In this document: positions 8,501 through 16,847 of the stretch, in pieces
How positions within the stretch are numbered: position 1 is the stretch's first letter
Layout: each line of letters starts with the position of its first letter
Source of the DNA: Winogradskyella psychrotolerans RS-3
Lineage (GTDB): Bacteria > Bacteroidota > Bacteroidia > Flavobacteriales > Flavobacteriaceae
Length of the DNA stretch: 64,000 bases
Direction of reading: 5' to 3'
NCBI RefSeq assembly: GCF_000427335.1
Contig: NZ_ATMR01000089.1
Location: forward strand, 93,029 to 157,028
Position numbers and translations under genes: made by a program
Notes under the pieces: generated by a model
The model's database searches: none
What the model was told of the DNA's origin: nothing
What the model saw: only the letters and a program-made list of their open reading frames with translations

Positions 8501-10981
8501 ACAACTCCTATTGATCCTTCTGAGGCTTTAATAGATGGAAACACTTATTATGCGACTCAAACTTCTGCTGAAGGTTGTGAGAGTTTAGAACGCTTAGCAG
8601 TAACTGTAAGCTTGAATCCTGACGTAACTTTAGTAACTGCAGAAGTAACATTATGCTCTGATGATAATACAACTTATACTATTATAGCAACATTTATCGG
8701 TTCAGCACCATTTACGGCTACAGGAAATGGGCAGCCTGGTACTTGGGTCTCTAACAATGATGACTCTTTTACTTGGACATCAGATGCAATTCCTGCTGAT
8801 CAACCTTATAACGTAGAAATAACAGATGAAAATTCTTGTAATACCATTACACTATCAGGTGAAGCAGCAATCTGTTGTGAGTTTATAGTAAGCTGTCCAA
8901 CGTTCGAAGAAACTACTGTAGCATGTTATAGAGAATTACCTTCTCAAACAACTTACACTATTGATGAATTTGAAGAATTAGGTAATGCAGATGGGATTAT
9001 CGGTGATGACGCTTGTGGTATAATAGAAATTACTGCTCAAAATAGTAGTGACGAAAACACGTGTAATCAAACAATTACACGTACGTATACGATTACCTCT
9101 TATGAAGATACGAACGGGAACGGATTACGTGACGGAAATGAAACTACAGTTTTAAATAGTACAGATTGTACACAAATTATTACATTAAACGATACTATCG
9201 CTCCGACATTTACGGTGCCAGATGATATCACAGTTGAATGTGATTACGATTCTACAGACCTAAATATTACAGGTTATGTGAGCGATGAAGCGGATAACTG
9301 TTCTACTGATTTAAAAGCGAGCTTTACGGATAGTATTGTAGATGGATCTTGCCCAGGATCATATGTTATTTCAAGAACATGGTCTTTAATCGATGGTTGT
9401 GATAATACGACAACGAAATTACAAACGATCACTGTTCAAGATACTACGGCTCCAACATTTACTGGTCCTGCCGATATAACTATTGAATGTGGTGTAGATA
9501 TTACTGACTTATCAATTACAGGCGACGTTACTGACGTAACGGATAATTGTGCTGTTGATCTTGAGGCTGCTTATACAGATAGTGTTGAAGAAGGTACTTG
9601 TCCTGGCTCATCAGTTATTACAAGAACGTGGACCTTAGCCGATGATTGTGATAATGCAACAACATTTGTTCAAACTATTACAGTACAAGACACTACGGTT
9701 CCAACGTTTAGTGTTCCTGCAGATATCACTATTGAATGTGATGTAGATGTTACAGACCTATCTATTACAGGTGATGTTACTGATGAAGCTGATAATTGTG
9801 CTATTAATCTTGAAGCTGTCTTTACAGATAGTATTTCTGATGGCTCTTGTCCAAGTTCTTCTATTATTACAAGAACATGGTCTTTAACTGATGATTGTGA
9901 TAATGCCACAACATTTGTTCAAACTATTACAGTTCAAGATACCACAGCACCATCTTTTAATGAGACTTTACCTGCAGATTTAGATGTAGAATGTGATGCT
10001 GTACCTACAGCAGAAACATTAACTGCAGCTGATAATTGTGGAACTGCAGACGTTTCTTTCTTAGAAGAAATAACAAATGGTTCTTGTATGGGAGATTACA
10101 TTATTGTACGTACATGGACAGCAACAGATGATTGTGGAAATGACAGTGTACATACGCAAATTATCAACGTACAAGATAATACTGCGCCAACTTCAGTAAC
10201 TGCTTTTGATGATACCTTAACTGTTTTATGTGATAATATTCCTGAACGACCAAGTTTAGTGTTCGAAGATTCATGTTCAAATGATATTGATGTTAGTTTC
10301 AACGAAGAATCGACACAAATTAATAACTCAGAAGATTATGATATTATTAGAACATGGACAGTTACTGATGATTGTGGTAATGAAGCTTTGTTCACACAAA
10401 CAATCACTGTAGAATTAACTAATACTATGCAAGCTACGGATGCTAATCGTTGTATTCTAGATTCTGAATTTAATTTATTCGACCTGTTATCTGGTGACTT
10501 TGATACCAATGGAACCTGGAGTGTTATCTCTGGTAATGCTACAGTTAATGGTAGCTTATTTGATCCGTCTTCTGCAGAAGTTGGAGAGTATACATTTATG
10601 TACTCGATTGCAGATGCTGCTTGTCCTGCAGATATAGAGGTTAACGTTACTTTAGATGATGATTGTGTTGTATTAGCATGTGGTGAAGATGATGTTGTAA
10701 TATCTAAAACAGTAACAGCAAATGGTGATGCTTATAATGAAACATTTACGATTACAGGTATTGAAGACTGTGGATTTGTAATTGAGCTTCAAATATTCAA
10801 TCGTTGGGGTGCAGAGATTTATAAATCTAACAATTACTTAAATGATTGGCGTGGTGAAGCACACAGTTCTTCTATTGGAAGTTCTGGAAAAGTCCCTACT
10901 GGTACATATTATTACATTATTAACCTAAAAAATAGTGGATTGGAGCCAATGGCTGGACCTATCTACGTAGCAACAAATTAA
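5525..10981 (+). CDS. Giant gliding-motility-type surface protein with type B (CHU_C) T9SS sorting domain
   Basis: An 1818-residue secreted protein. An extended signal peptide (hydrophobic core about residues 19-36, ending 'FYSFGQ') is followed by two copies of a roughly 517-residue module (residues about 85-601 and 602-1116). Each module has a propeller-like domain opening with a 'F-x-C-D-D-G-F' segment and closing 'GDGARCPSQ', a 'VNVxxND'-type cadherin-like domain, an Ig-like domain beginning 'APTG', and a beta-sandwich. Then come a short Cys-rich segment and five HYR-like repeats of 80-83 residues (9194-10430; each with 'TAPTF', 'DNC' and a 'RTW' strand). The C-terminus ('FNRWGAEIYKS', 'PTGTYYYIINL') is the CHU_C/type B sorting tag. 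By family this is a SprB-like adhesin or cell-surface matrix protein exported by T9SS. The next two genes encode its usual PorP/SprF and OmpA partners. Confidence 0.92.
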   Translation: MKHLYNPKSKTPRKPLMSLVFIMTLVMVNFYSFGQTIVPLNKKGSKTQQVPSEIFSSANEAFLLHKPSNYTDLQKANIGQANVAFSCDDGFGYILTNVSSSNGNVTGLYSFDLSTNTLTLIKDPIIAETNTSQFINAIGYNIIDNYLYGILSGSSKVVKIDSNGDIELLDITGFTGTNYASGDIDENGILYLYGNNKFVAINLNPSSPDYLVANTVLQHSNSVNDMAFSPVNNKLYMLTSSGSRSLFEFDPVSNTIINLGNVSGLQSESSNSFGTAYMDALGNMYVANNSSGNTYKIATPHLGGTTATFYSNLPGVSPGDGARCPSQPTKPIAIADDICMTSDTTNVTINVANNDSEGTYAIDPNSVQLIDPNTSLPSNSITVSGQGTFTLGSNGDVTFQALASFTGVSIQYTILDVIGFTSTPGVITINLNDTEAPTGSTTQQFCESENATVADLEASGSNIIWYANANSDTPLNSDATLSNGDTYYASQTSSAGCESIERLAVTVNYSAEIALVSQQETSCTVVNGTLYTIEATFTGTAPFTASGDGQPGIFTDNNDGTTTWVSSPIESVVETYNVTINDNCSALTLTGASPADCLNTPFDCDDGFAYIIVNQRNSENNRVSGLYSYDLATHAQTLIKAPLITDTSVSQFVNGIGYNILDNNIYGIQQNTNNIVKIDASANVEFLPITGPFTIGDYSSGDINENGILFLYGENKFVSIDLNPSSAGYLTSTNLLNYSVAINDIVVSPVDGNIYMVTSTSGRKLLRFNIASNTIDDLGSITGLSSETTNAFGTAYMDALGNMYIANNASGNIYRIALPHTGNLIATNHADLIDIEPGDGARCPSQLIIPEADDDSICATSDEIEAVIEINVLENDSAGTYNIDITGVQFIDPVTLLPTTTVTIPGQGTFTVSSDGLVSFEAVSGFSGTSVDYIITDVIGTPSMPATITVNLNTTDAPTGDVNQEFCESSDPTVADLNVTGESIQWYASENETTPIDPSEALIDGNTYYATQTSAEGCESLERLAVTVSLNPDVTLVTAEVTLCSDDNTTYTIIATFIGSAPFTATGNGQPGTWVSNNDDSFTWTSDAIPADQPYNVEITDENSCNTITLSGEAAICCEFIVSCPTFEETTVACYRELPSQTTYTIDEFEELGNADGIIGDDACGIIEITAQNSSDENTCNQTITRTYTITSYEDTNGNGLRDGNETTVLNSTDCTQIITLNDTIAPTFTVPDDITVECDYDSTDLNITGYVSDEADNCSTDLKASFTDSIVDGSCPGSYVISRTWSLIDGCDNTTTKLQTITVQDTTAPTFTGPADITIECGVDITDLSITGDVTDVTDNCAVDLEAAYTDSVEEGTCPGSSVITRTWTLADDCDNATTFVQTITVQDTTVPTFSVPADITIECDVDVTDLSITGDVTDEADNCAINLEAVFTDSISDGSCPSSSIITRTWSLTDDCDNATTFVQTITVQDTTAPSFNETLPADLDVECDAVPTAETLTAADNCGTADVSFLEEITNGSCMGDYIIVRTWTATDDCGNDSVHTQIINVQDNTAPTSVTAFDDTLTVLCDNIPERPSLVFEDSCSNDIDVSFNEESTQINNSEDYDIIRTWTVTDDCGNEALFTQTITVELTNTMQATDANRCILDSEFNLFDLLSGDFDTNGTWSVISGNATVNGSLFDPSSAEVGEYTFMYSIADAACPADIEVNVTLDDDCVVLACGEDDVVISKTVTANGDAYNETFTITGIEDCGFVIELQIFNRWGAEIYKSNNYLNDWRGEAHSSSIGSSGKVPTGTYYYIINLKNSGLEPMAGPIYVATN
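9194..10430 (+). repeat. Five tandem HYR-like repeats inside the adhesin gene
   Basis: Repeat units begin near 9194, 9443, 9692, 9941 and 10181, giving spacings of 249, 249, 249 and 240 bp. Units 1-3 are close to each other in protein and DNA ('TITVQDTT-APTF', 'ITIEC-VD-TDLSITGDV', 'DDCDNATTFVQ'). Units 4 and 5 have diverged. Such tandem modules expand or shrink by recombination. Confidence 0.85.
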
Positions 10982-10996
10982 CAAAAAACTTAACCA

Positions 10997-11932
10997 ATGA
11001 AGTTATCAAAAATTATAAGTATTGCGATACTATTTTTGAGTGTTTCTACAGCTTTTGCTCAGCAGTTACCTCAATTTACGCAGTATATGTTTAACACTAT
11101 TTCTATTAATCCGGCATATGCAGGAAGTAGAGAAACGCTTAGTGTCGTAGGTTTACACAGAAGTCAATGGGTTGGTTTAGATGGTGGACCAGAAACACAA
11201 ACCCTATCGGTTCACTCTCCATTACGTAACGAAAATATGGGGTTAGGAATTTCCTTTATCAATGATAAGCTAGGTTATGAAAATTTCTCATACCTCTATG
11301 CAGATTATTCGTATACCATTAAAGCAAGTGAAACTGTAAAATTAGCCTTTGGTATTAAAGGTGGACTTACACATTATAGCTTAGATGAAGAGTTATTAAA
11401 TGATCCTTCTGTAATAAGCGATCAGTTTTTTAATGATGTATCGAATCGTTGGAGTCCAAATTTTGGTGCCGGTTTATATTTACATTCGTCACGTTGGTAT
11501 CTTGGGCTTTCTGCACCTAGAATATTAAATACCGATTATAATAACGGAGGAAGTGGCTCTGTTGATTATGTCGCTTTAGAACGTATTAGTTATTATGCGA
11601 CTGGTGGTTATGTTTTTGATCTAAGTGAAAACACAAAATTAAAGCCATCTGTATTATTAAAAGCTACAAATGGTGCTCCTTTATCATTTGATGTCTCTGC
11701 AAACTTCTTATTCCATGATAAAGTTTGGTTAGGAGGTGCTTATAGAGTTAACCAAAACGCAGCAGCAATTGGTGGTATAGCTGATTTTCAAGTCTCAAAA
11801 CAACTGAGAATTGGTTATGCTTATGAATATCCAATTTCAGATATAAGACCTTACACTAGTGGTACACACGAAGTATTACTAATGTTCGAAGTCTTTAAAA
11901 GTAAACGTATTAAATCGCCTAGATATTTCTAA
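10997..11932 (+). CDS. PorP/SprF family type IX secretion outer-membrane protein
   Basis: A 311-residue protein with a signal peptide cleaved after 'TAFA' and the hallmark N-terminus 'QQLPQFTQYMFNTISINPAYAGSR' shortened here to its core 'YMFNTISINPAYAGS'. The rest alternates amphipathic strands ('GLGISFINDKLGYEN', 'NFGAGLYLHSSRWYLGLS') as expected for an outer-membrane barrel. Family members sit directly downstream of genes for type B sorting-domain adhesins. SprF of Flavobacterium johnsoniae is needed for surface display of SprB, so this protein probably handles export or attachment of the giant adhesin just upstream (15-bp gap). The OmpA-type gene follows 12 bp later, giving a three-gene operon. 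Confidence 0.95.
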   Translation: MKLSKIISIAILFLSVSTAFAQQLPQFTQYMFNTISINPAYAGSRETLSVVGLHRSQWVGLDGGPETQTLSVHSPLRNENMGLGISFINDKLGYENFSYLYADYSYTIKASETVKLAFGIKGGLTHYSLDEELLNDPSVISDQFFNDVSNRWSPNFGAGLYLHSSRWYLGLSAPRILNTDYNNGGSGSVDYVALERISYYATGGYVFDLSENTKLKPSVLLKATNGAPLSFDVSANFLFHDKVWLGGAYRVNQNAAAIGGIADFQVSKQLRIGYAYEYPISDIRPYTSGTHEVLLMFEVFKSKRIKSPRYF

Positions 11933-11944
11933 AAAGATCCAATT

Positions 11945-13867
11945 ATGAAGACCAAAATATTAGCGTTCGTTATAGTTTTAAGCAGTACATTCTCTTTTGC
12001 CCAAACGAAATTGGCAGATAAATTTTTTGAGAATTATGGCTATGTAAAAGCCATTGAATTGTACGAAAAAGCTGTTGAAAAAGGAACAAATAGTGCCCAT
12101 GTATTAACACGCTTAGGTGATGCTTATTACAATAATTCTAATTCTGAAAAAGCAGCGTATTGGTATGAGAAAGCCTTAGCTGAACACAAAAACATTGAAG
12201 CTGAGTATATTTATAAATATATTCAATCTCTAAGAAGTATTGGTAATTACAAAGAAGCTGATGTGTGGTTTAAAAAACTTAGTGAAGCTCAAAACGGAGA
12301 TAGTAGACTTAAAGGATACAATCCTGATGAAGTTGATATTTTTGATAAATTAACTTCAAAGAACGATGACCTAATTGTTCAAATTGAAAATTTACCTTTC
12401 AATACTGAAAACTCTGATTTTGGATCGTATATGTTTAACAATACCCTTTATTTCGCTTCTTCAAGTAGTAGTGATAGTAAAGTGTACAACTGGAATAAAG
12501 AGCCTTTTTTAGACATATTCCAATTAGAAGTTACGGATGAAGACGATGGTTCTCAATCTTACGGTGCCTCATCTAAAATCAATGCAGACGGTATAAATAC
12601 AGACTATCATGAAGCTTCCATTGCGATTACCAATGATGGAAAAACGATGTATTTTACAAGAGATAATACGACGAAGCGTAATAGATTAAAATACGATAAA
12701 GAAGGTACAACACATCTTCAAATTTACAAAGCTACTTTAGTTAATGATCAATGGACTGATGTTGAAGAATTACCTTTTAATGATGATTTATTTTCTACTG
12801 GTCATCCAGCATTAAGCCCAGATAACAAAACCTTATACTTTGTATCTGATAGAGATGGAGGTTTAGGTCAAACAGACATATATTCAGTGACTATTAATGA
12901 AGATAGTACTTATGGCGAACCTCAAAATTTAGGAGATGATGTCAATACAGAAGGCAGGGAAATGTTCCCTTTTATAAGTGACGATAATACCTTCTACTTT
13001 TCTTCAGATGGACATTTAAATTTAGGTCTCTTAGATATTTTTCAATCAAATATATTGAAAGATGACGCTACAAAAGCTCCTATTAATATTGGTGCACCTT
13101 TTAATAGTGGCTATGACGATTTTGCTTATTTCATAAACAATGAAACACAAAAAGGTTATTTCTCTTCAAACAGACCAGAAGGTAAAGGAAGTGATGATAT
13201 CTATAGTTACTCAGTAACTGAATGTCGCCAGCAAATTACAGGTATTGCTAGAGAAAAAAGAACAGATATTATTTTAAGCGGAGTTACAGTACAACTTATT
13301 GACGAAACTGGTAAAATACTAGAAGAAGTTACAACGGCAGCCGATGGTTCATATACTTTTGATGTTGAATGTGGAAAAACATATACCATCTTAGGTTCTA
13401 AAACAGATTACGTAGATGATAAAGGCACTATTACAACGACTAATGAGAATGGAAAAGTAAATGAATTAGATTTATCCTTACGACCATTAATTATGGATAA
13501 TCAGATTGTTATTAATCCAATATTCTTTGATTTTGATAAATCTAACATTAGAACAGACGCTGAATATGAATTAGAAAACATTATTGATGTCCTACGTAAG
13601 CATCCTGAAATGATTATTAAAATAGAATCACACACCGATAGTAGAGGTCGCGATAATTATAACTTAAAGTTATCTGATCGTCGTGCAAAATCTACTAGAG
13701 ACTATCTTTTATCTAGAGACATAAGTCCAGAAAGAATAGAAAGTGCAATTGGTTTTGGTGAAACACAACTTTTAAATGATTGCGGAAATAATTCTAAATG
13801 TTCAGAAGAAGAACACCAATTAAACAGACGTTCATACTTCTACATTCTAGATAGAGATAGGAAATAA
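11945..13867 (+). CDS. OmpA family protein with TPR, WD40-like and carboxypeptidase-regulatory domains
   Basis: A 640-residue envelope protein. Order: signal peptide (to 'TFSFA'), TPR-like helices (about residues 20-110: 'KAIELYEKAVEKG', 'AAYWYEKALAEH'), WD40-like/PD40 beta repeats (about 150-410: 'ALSPDNKTLYFVSDRDGG', 'YFSSNRPEGKGSDDIY'), a carboxypeptidase-regulatory-like domain (about 420-510) and a C-terminal OmpA peptidoglycan-binding domain ('IFFDFDKSNIR', 'IESHTDSRG', 'LSDRRAKSTRDYL', 'NRRSYF'). This is the architecture of the OmpA-type protein encoded with adhesin/PorP pairs (also resembling PorE of the T9SS). It probably anchors the export or adhesion complex to the cell wall. Last gene of the operon, followed by a strong terminator. 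Confidence 0.93.
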   Translation: MKTKILAFVIVLSSTFSFAQTKLADKFFENYGYVKAIELYEKAVEKGTNSAHVLTRLGDAYYNNSNSEKAAYWYEKALAEHKNIEAEYIYKYIQSLRSIGNYKEADVWFKKLSEAQNGDSRLKGYNPDEVDIFDKLTSKNDDLIVQIENLPFNTENSDFGSYMFNNTLYFASSSSSDSKVYNWNKEPFLDIFQLEVTDEDDGSQSYGASSKINADGINTDYHEASIAITNDGKTMYFTRDNTTKRNRLKYDKEGTTHLQIYKATLVNDQWTDVEELPFNDDLFSTGHPALSPDNKTLYFVSDRDGGLGQTDIYSVTINEDSTYGEPQNLGDDVNTEGREMFPFISDDNTFYFSSDGHLNLGLLDIFQSNILKDDATKAPINIGAPFNSGYDDFAYFINNETQKGYFSSNRPEGKGSDDIYSYSVTECRQQITGIAREKRTDIILSGVTVQLIDETGKILEEVTTAADGSYTFDVECGKTYTILGSKTDYVDDKGTITTTNENGKVNELDLSLRPLIMDNQIVINPIFFDFDKSNIRTDAEYELENIIDVLRKHPEMIIKIESHTDSRGRDNYNLKLSDRRAKSTRDYLLSRDISPERIESAIGFGETQLLNDCGNNSKCSEEEHQLNRRSYFYILDRDRK

Positions 13868-13890
13868 TATCTCATTCATAAATATTAAAA

Positions 13891-13924
13891 AAGAGCAAGC
13901 TTTATGAGTTTGCTCTTTTTTTTT
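13891..13924 (+). terminator. Rho-independent terminator of the adhesin operon
   Basis: A 9-bp stem (AGAGCAAGC pairing with GTTTGCTCT through one G-U) with a 7-nt loop is followed by a run of more than eight T. It begins 24 bp after the OmpA-family stop. Confidence 0.85.
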
Positions 13925-14004
13925 ATACTTCAACTAAATTTCTTAATGTTGATAAGAAAGGGATTTAAAGAACATAATTTTGTTAAGACATTAAAGTTTT
14001 ATAA

Positions 14005-14904
14005 ATGAAGATTACAGTACTACTATTAGCGGTAATATCAACGTGTACAATTTACTCCCAAACTATAAAAGGAAGCCTTACAGACAGCCTAACTAAGGCT
14101 AAATTACCTTACGCTAACTTAGTTATTAAGGATACAAAAAATGAAGTATATAGCAATGAGGATGGAACTTTTAATTTAGATATCTCTAAAACCACTCAAA
14201 CTGACACTTTGGTAATATCGCTGATAGGTTATCACAGACATCAAATAGCATTAACTAATTATAATAGTACAAATGATTATGTCCTAAATCTTTAATTATT
14301 ACCAAAGTTTGAAACTCTAACGGAAGTTCTTATTTTAAGTAACACTAAAGTATATGAAAAACAGAAAACTAGTCTATCCACAGGTAAAAGAAAACAAGTA
14401 TTCCCGACATCTATTCTTTTTGGATACGAAACAGCCACATTAATAGAAAACATAAAGCAACCTAGAGGTAAATTAATTGAAGTCGAATTGAAATTTAAAG
14501 ATTCAAGCAGAGATATGTATAAAACATATCAAACGTTTTATCGATTAGCTTTTTATAGTGTAGATCACTTAGGGTTTCCTGCTGAGCTTATACATTATGA
14601 AAACATCATTATTAAGCCCGAAAAGGACACTAAGAATTATAAAATAGATTTAGAAGACAAGGCCCTTCCATTTGGAGAAAAAGGAATTTTTATCGGTATA
14701 GAAACCATAAAGCCAGACCATGTTGAAATCACCAATTCGATGTACTTAACAACACCAAGTATTCTGCATACGAACAGTGAAAAACAATTAAAATTTTCGC
14801 GCTTTCGTTCTAATAATTGGTCTAAGCATTCTCGGAAATCTGTTTTTAAAAAGAAATATTATGCAATTCCTTTTATAAAAACTAAAGTTGTGTTTGAAAA
14901 ATAG
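14005..14904 (+). pseudogene. Carboxypeptidase-regulatory-like domain protein interrupted by an in-frame TAA
   Basis: One reading frame (299 codons) runs from the ATG at 14005 to 14904 and is broken only by a TAA at 14293-14295. The first part has a signal peptide (to 'TCTIYSQ') and a CarboxypepD-regulatory-like domain ('TIKGSLTDSLTKAKLPYANL', 'SNEDGTFNLDIS', 'LVISLIGYH'). The second part continues without a break in style ('KFETLTEVLILSN', 'GIFIGIETI'). It has no start of its own except a weak TTG at 14488. A single base change (for instance GAA to TAA) explains it. It could be a true nonsense allele or a base-call error. A near-consensus -7 box TAATTTTG lies at 13975-13982. The intact protein was probably periplasmic or at the outer membrane; its job is unknown. 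Confidence 0.75.
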
Positions 14905-14930
14905 GGATTATTGTGTAAAGCAAAGGCAAA

Positions 14931-15428
14931 CTAGCGCTTAATAAAAATATTAGTAAAGTACCATTTCCCTGCACTATTCTGCTCTGCAGAGACATCAAAA
15001 TCGGTATAATTACCTTCGATATTTTCTCTATGACTAGGACTAGCTATCCAAGCATTAACAACAGATTCTGCAGAACTAAAACCATAACCAACATTTTCAG
15101 TAACGATATTTGCACTTGCATTGGCCTGTAAGCTTTGCTTTCTTAAGAAGAAATTATCATGAGAAACATTATTAACCTCAATCATATACTCTGTATGTGT
15201 AGAGGCAACAGCTTTAACCGTATTATGATTATTTAGAGCATTTAATCCTTCGTTAATGCGATATGCATTAATAAGCTCCATAATTTCAATCTCTATGGAC
15301 TTAGCTTCAGGTGCAACAGGAACTTCAATTGAATTTAGGGCTTCTTCTTCTGTATTGTCTTTGGCACAAGACGTAAAAGTAAAAAGGGCAACAATAGCCA
15401 AGATCGGCAAGAGTCTAGCTGCTTTCAT
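14931..15428 (-). CDS. CAP (SCP/PR1-like) domain lipoprotein
   Basis: A 165-residue lipoprotein: lipobox 'FTSC' at about residues 18-21, an acidic linker, and a CAP domain from about residue 47. CAP signatures are visible: 'IMELINAYRINEGLNAL', 'ASTHTEYM', 'SHDNF', 'ENVGYG', 'VVNAWIASPSHRENIEGNYTDFDVS'. The two histidines and two acidic residues of the CAP cavity are present. Bacterial CAP proteins are extracytoplasmic and their biochemical role is mostly unknown. Convergent with the interrupted gene at 14005. Its upstream region holds the inverted repeats described at 15504-15611. Confidence 0.9.
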   Translation of the reverse strand: MKAARLLPILAIVALFTFTSCAKDNTEEEALNSIEVPVAPEAKSIEIEIMELINAYRINEGLNALNNHNTVKAVASTHTEYMIEVNNVSHDNFFLRKQSLQANASANIVTENVGYGFSSAESVVNAWIASPSHRENIEGNYTDFDVSAEQNSAGKWYFTNIFIKR

Positions 15429-15503
15429 AATGTAGGTTATTTAGGTTTGGGACTGCTAAATTAACCACACAGCTAAGTTAAACTGTTAAGGAAATGTTAA
15501 AAT

Positions 15504-15611
15504 CGACAAACAACATGTAGTTTGTCGAAATTTAATGTAAATCATCGATGAAATACATTTTAAAGGACAAAAAAGATGTTTTTAAGCACGTGATAAATGT
15601 ATTTCGTCGAT
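15504..15611. repeat. Two adjacent inverted repeats between pdxH and the CAP gene
   Basis: The first is a perfect 8-bp stem (15504-15511 with 15520-15527, 8-nt loop). The second is a 17-bp stem with one mismatch (15544-15560 with 15595-15611) closing a 34-nt A-rich segment. Neither has a clear U-tract on either strand, so they are not standard terminators. They lie downstream of pdxH and upstream of the CAP gene, both on the minus strand. Confidence 0.6.
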
Positions 15612-15686
15612 AATTAGACGCATTGGTTTTTGTATTCTATAGCGTAACAAATTCAACTAGACTAATTATGTTAATTGATATAAACA

Positions 15687-16334
15687 CTAGGGTGCCAAAC
15701 GTTCAATTTTCCAATTATAATCGTCTTGAAGTTGGTATCGAATTCTATCGTGAAGCCTATTAGGTCTGCCTTGCCAAAATTCTAGCTCTACGGGTTTAAT
15801 TATAAATCCACCCCAATTATGAGGGCGTTCAATCTCCATTCCTTCAAATTTAGCCTCTAAATCTTTCAATTTAAGTTCTAATTCCTTTCTGTCTTTTACA
15901 ACTTCACTTTGATTAGAAACAATAGCGCCTAATTGGCTGCCTCTTGGTCGCGATTCAAAATAACCGTCACTTAGATTTTCTGAAATTTTTTCAGCTTTAC
16001 CTTTTATTATAATTTGTCGCTCTGCAGCATGCCAAAAGAAGGATAAACACACATTAGGATTATCTGCAATAGCTTTACCTTTTTCACTGTTGTAATTGGT
16101 GTAGAATATAAATCCCTCGTGTGTGTACTTTTTAAGTAGCACTACTCTACTCTTTGGATAACCGTCTAAACCTACAGTAGAAATAGTCATAGCATTCGTT
16201 TCTCCCACATTAAAATGAGTATCTACTTCTATAAACCAATCTCTAAACAACTCAATCGGATTTTCTGGTACACTATTTAATAATAGCTCACCTTTCTCGT
16301 AAGATTTTCTATAATTACCTAAGTCTGCATCCAT
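15687..16334 (-). CDS. pdxH: Pyridoxamine 5'-phosphate oxidase
   Basis: PdxH uses FMN and oxygen to turn pyridoxine or pyridoxamine phosphate into pyridoxal phosphate, the last step of vitamin B6 synthesis and salvage. At 215 residues it has the normal family length. Visible family segments are 'NAMTISTVGLDGYPKSRVVLLK' (core 'SRVVLLK'), 'FYTNYNSEKG', 'SFFWHAAERQIIIKG' and the C-terminal substrate/FMN region 'PHNWGGF', 'VELEFWQGRPNRLHDR' ending 'IERLAP'. It is divergent from the gene at 16416, with 81 bp between them. Cytoplasmic, monocistronic as far as can be seen. Confidence 0.96.
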   Translation of the reverse strand: MDADLGNYRKSYEKGELLLNSVPENPIELFRDWFIEVDTHFNVGETNAMTISTVGLDGYPKSRVVLLKKYTHEGFIFYTNYNSEKGKAIADNPNVCLSFFWHAAERQIIIKGKAEKISENLSDGYFESRPRGSQLGAIVSNQSEVVKDRKELELKLKDLEAKFEGMEIERPHNWGGFIIKPVELEFWQGRPNRLHDRIRYQLQDDYNWKIERLAP

Positions 16335-16415
16335 TACATTTTTATTTATTTTTTCTTCTTCTTTTATTTTTTACATCGCAATTTTCACTATAAATTTAAG
16401 GATTAAAATATATAA

Positions 16416-16847
16416 ATGAAGTTTGAAGACAGTAAATATTCTAGGCATTTAGCTTATAAAAAAGAAACCTTTTCTTTTGGTACCGTATACGTAACAGAAC
16501 ATTTTTTATTATCTGAATTTAACGAAGGTATACATGTGGATAATAATATTGCCAAAGAATTAGTTTCTAGATTTAGCAACGTCATATCAAAAGGCATTAA
16601 AATAGGTTATATCGCCAATCGTTACAACTCGTATTCTTTTGATCCACAACTTTGGGTAGATTTCAATAAAGACTATGATGCTTTTGTAGCATCCGCTATT
16701 GTGACTTACTCAAACTTTAGTTATCTCAATGCTTCTTTAGAAAAGAAATTTTTTAATAAAAGTCTAAAACGCTGTAAAAGTGTAGAAGAGGCTATAGAAT
16801 GGGTTCTGAATTTAGAGGAGTTTAAGACGGGTATTAATCAAAATTAA
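16416..16847 (+). CDS. Conserved hypothetical cytoplasmic protein, 143 residues
   Basis: I do not recognise a named family. The protein has no signal peptide or membrane segment. It alternates predicted strands and helices: 'GTVYVTEHFLLSEFN', 'NIAKELVSRFSNVI', 'IGYIANRYNSYSFDP', 'DAFVASAIVTYSNF' and a C-terminal helix 'SVEEAIEWVLNLEEF'. The pattern is loosely like SpoIIAA/STAS-type alpha/beta domains, in which a closing helix carries a similar 'EAIEWL' motif, but this is weak. It is divergent from pdxH, and its 3' end overlaps the convergent rnz by 14 bp. The close packing and a STAS-like gene nearby on the other strand (17821-18153) may or may not be connected. Confidence 0.7.
   Translation: MKFEDSKYSRHLAYKKETFSFGTVYVTEHFLLSEFNEGIHVDNNIAKELVSRFSNVISKGIKIGYIANRYNSYSFDPQLWVDFNKDYDAFVASAIVTYSNFSYLNASLEKKFFNKSLKRCKSVEEAIEWVLNLEEFKTGINQN

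Noticed and set aside
9670..10302. Antisense open frames (about 70-80 codons) inside the adhesin repeats
   Set aside because: They recur only because the sense repeats recur, and show no independent coding features.
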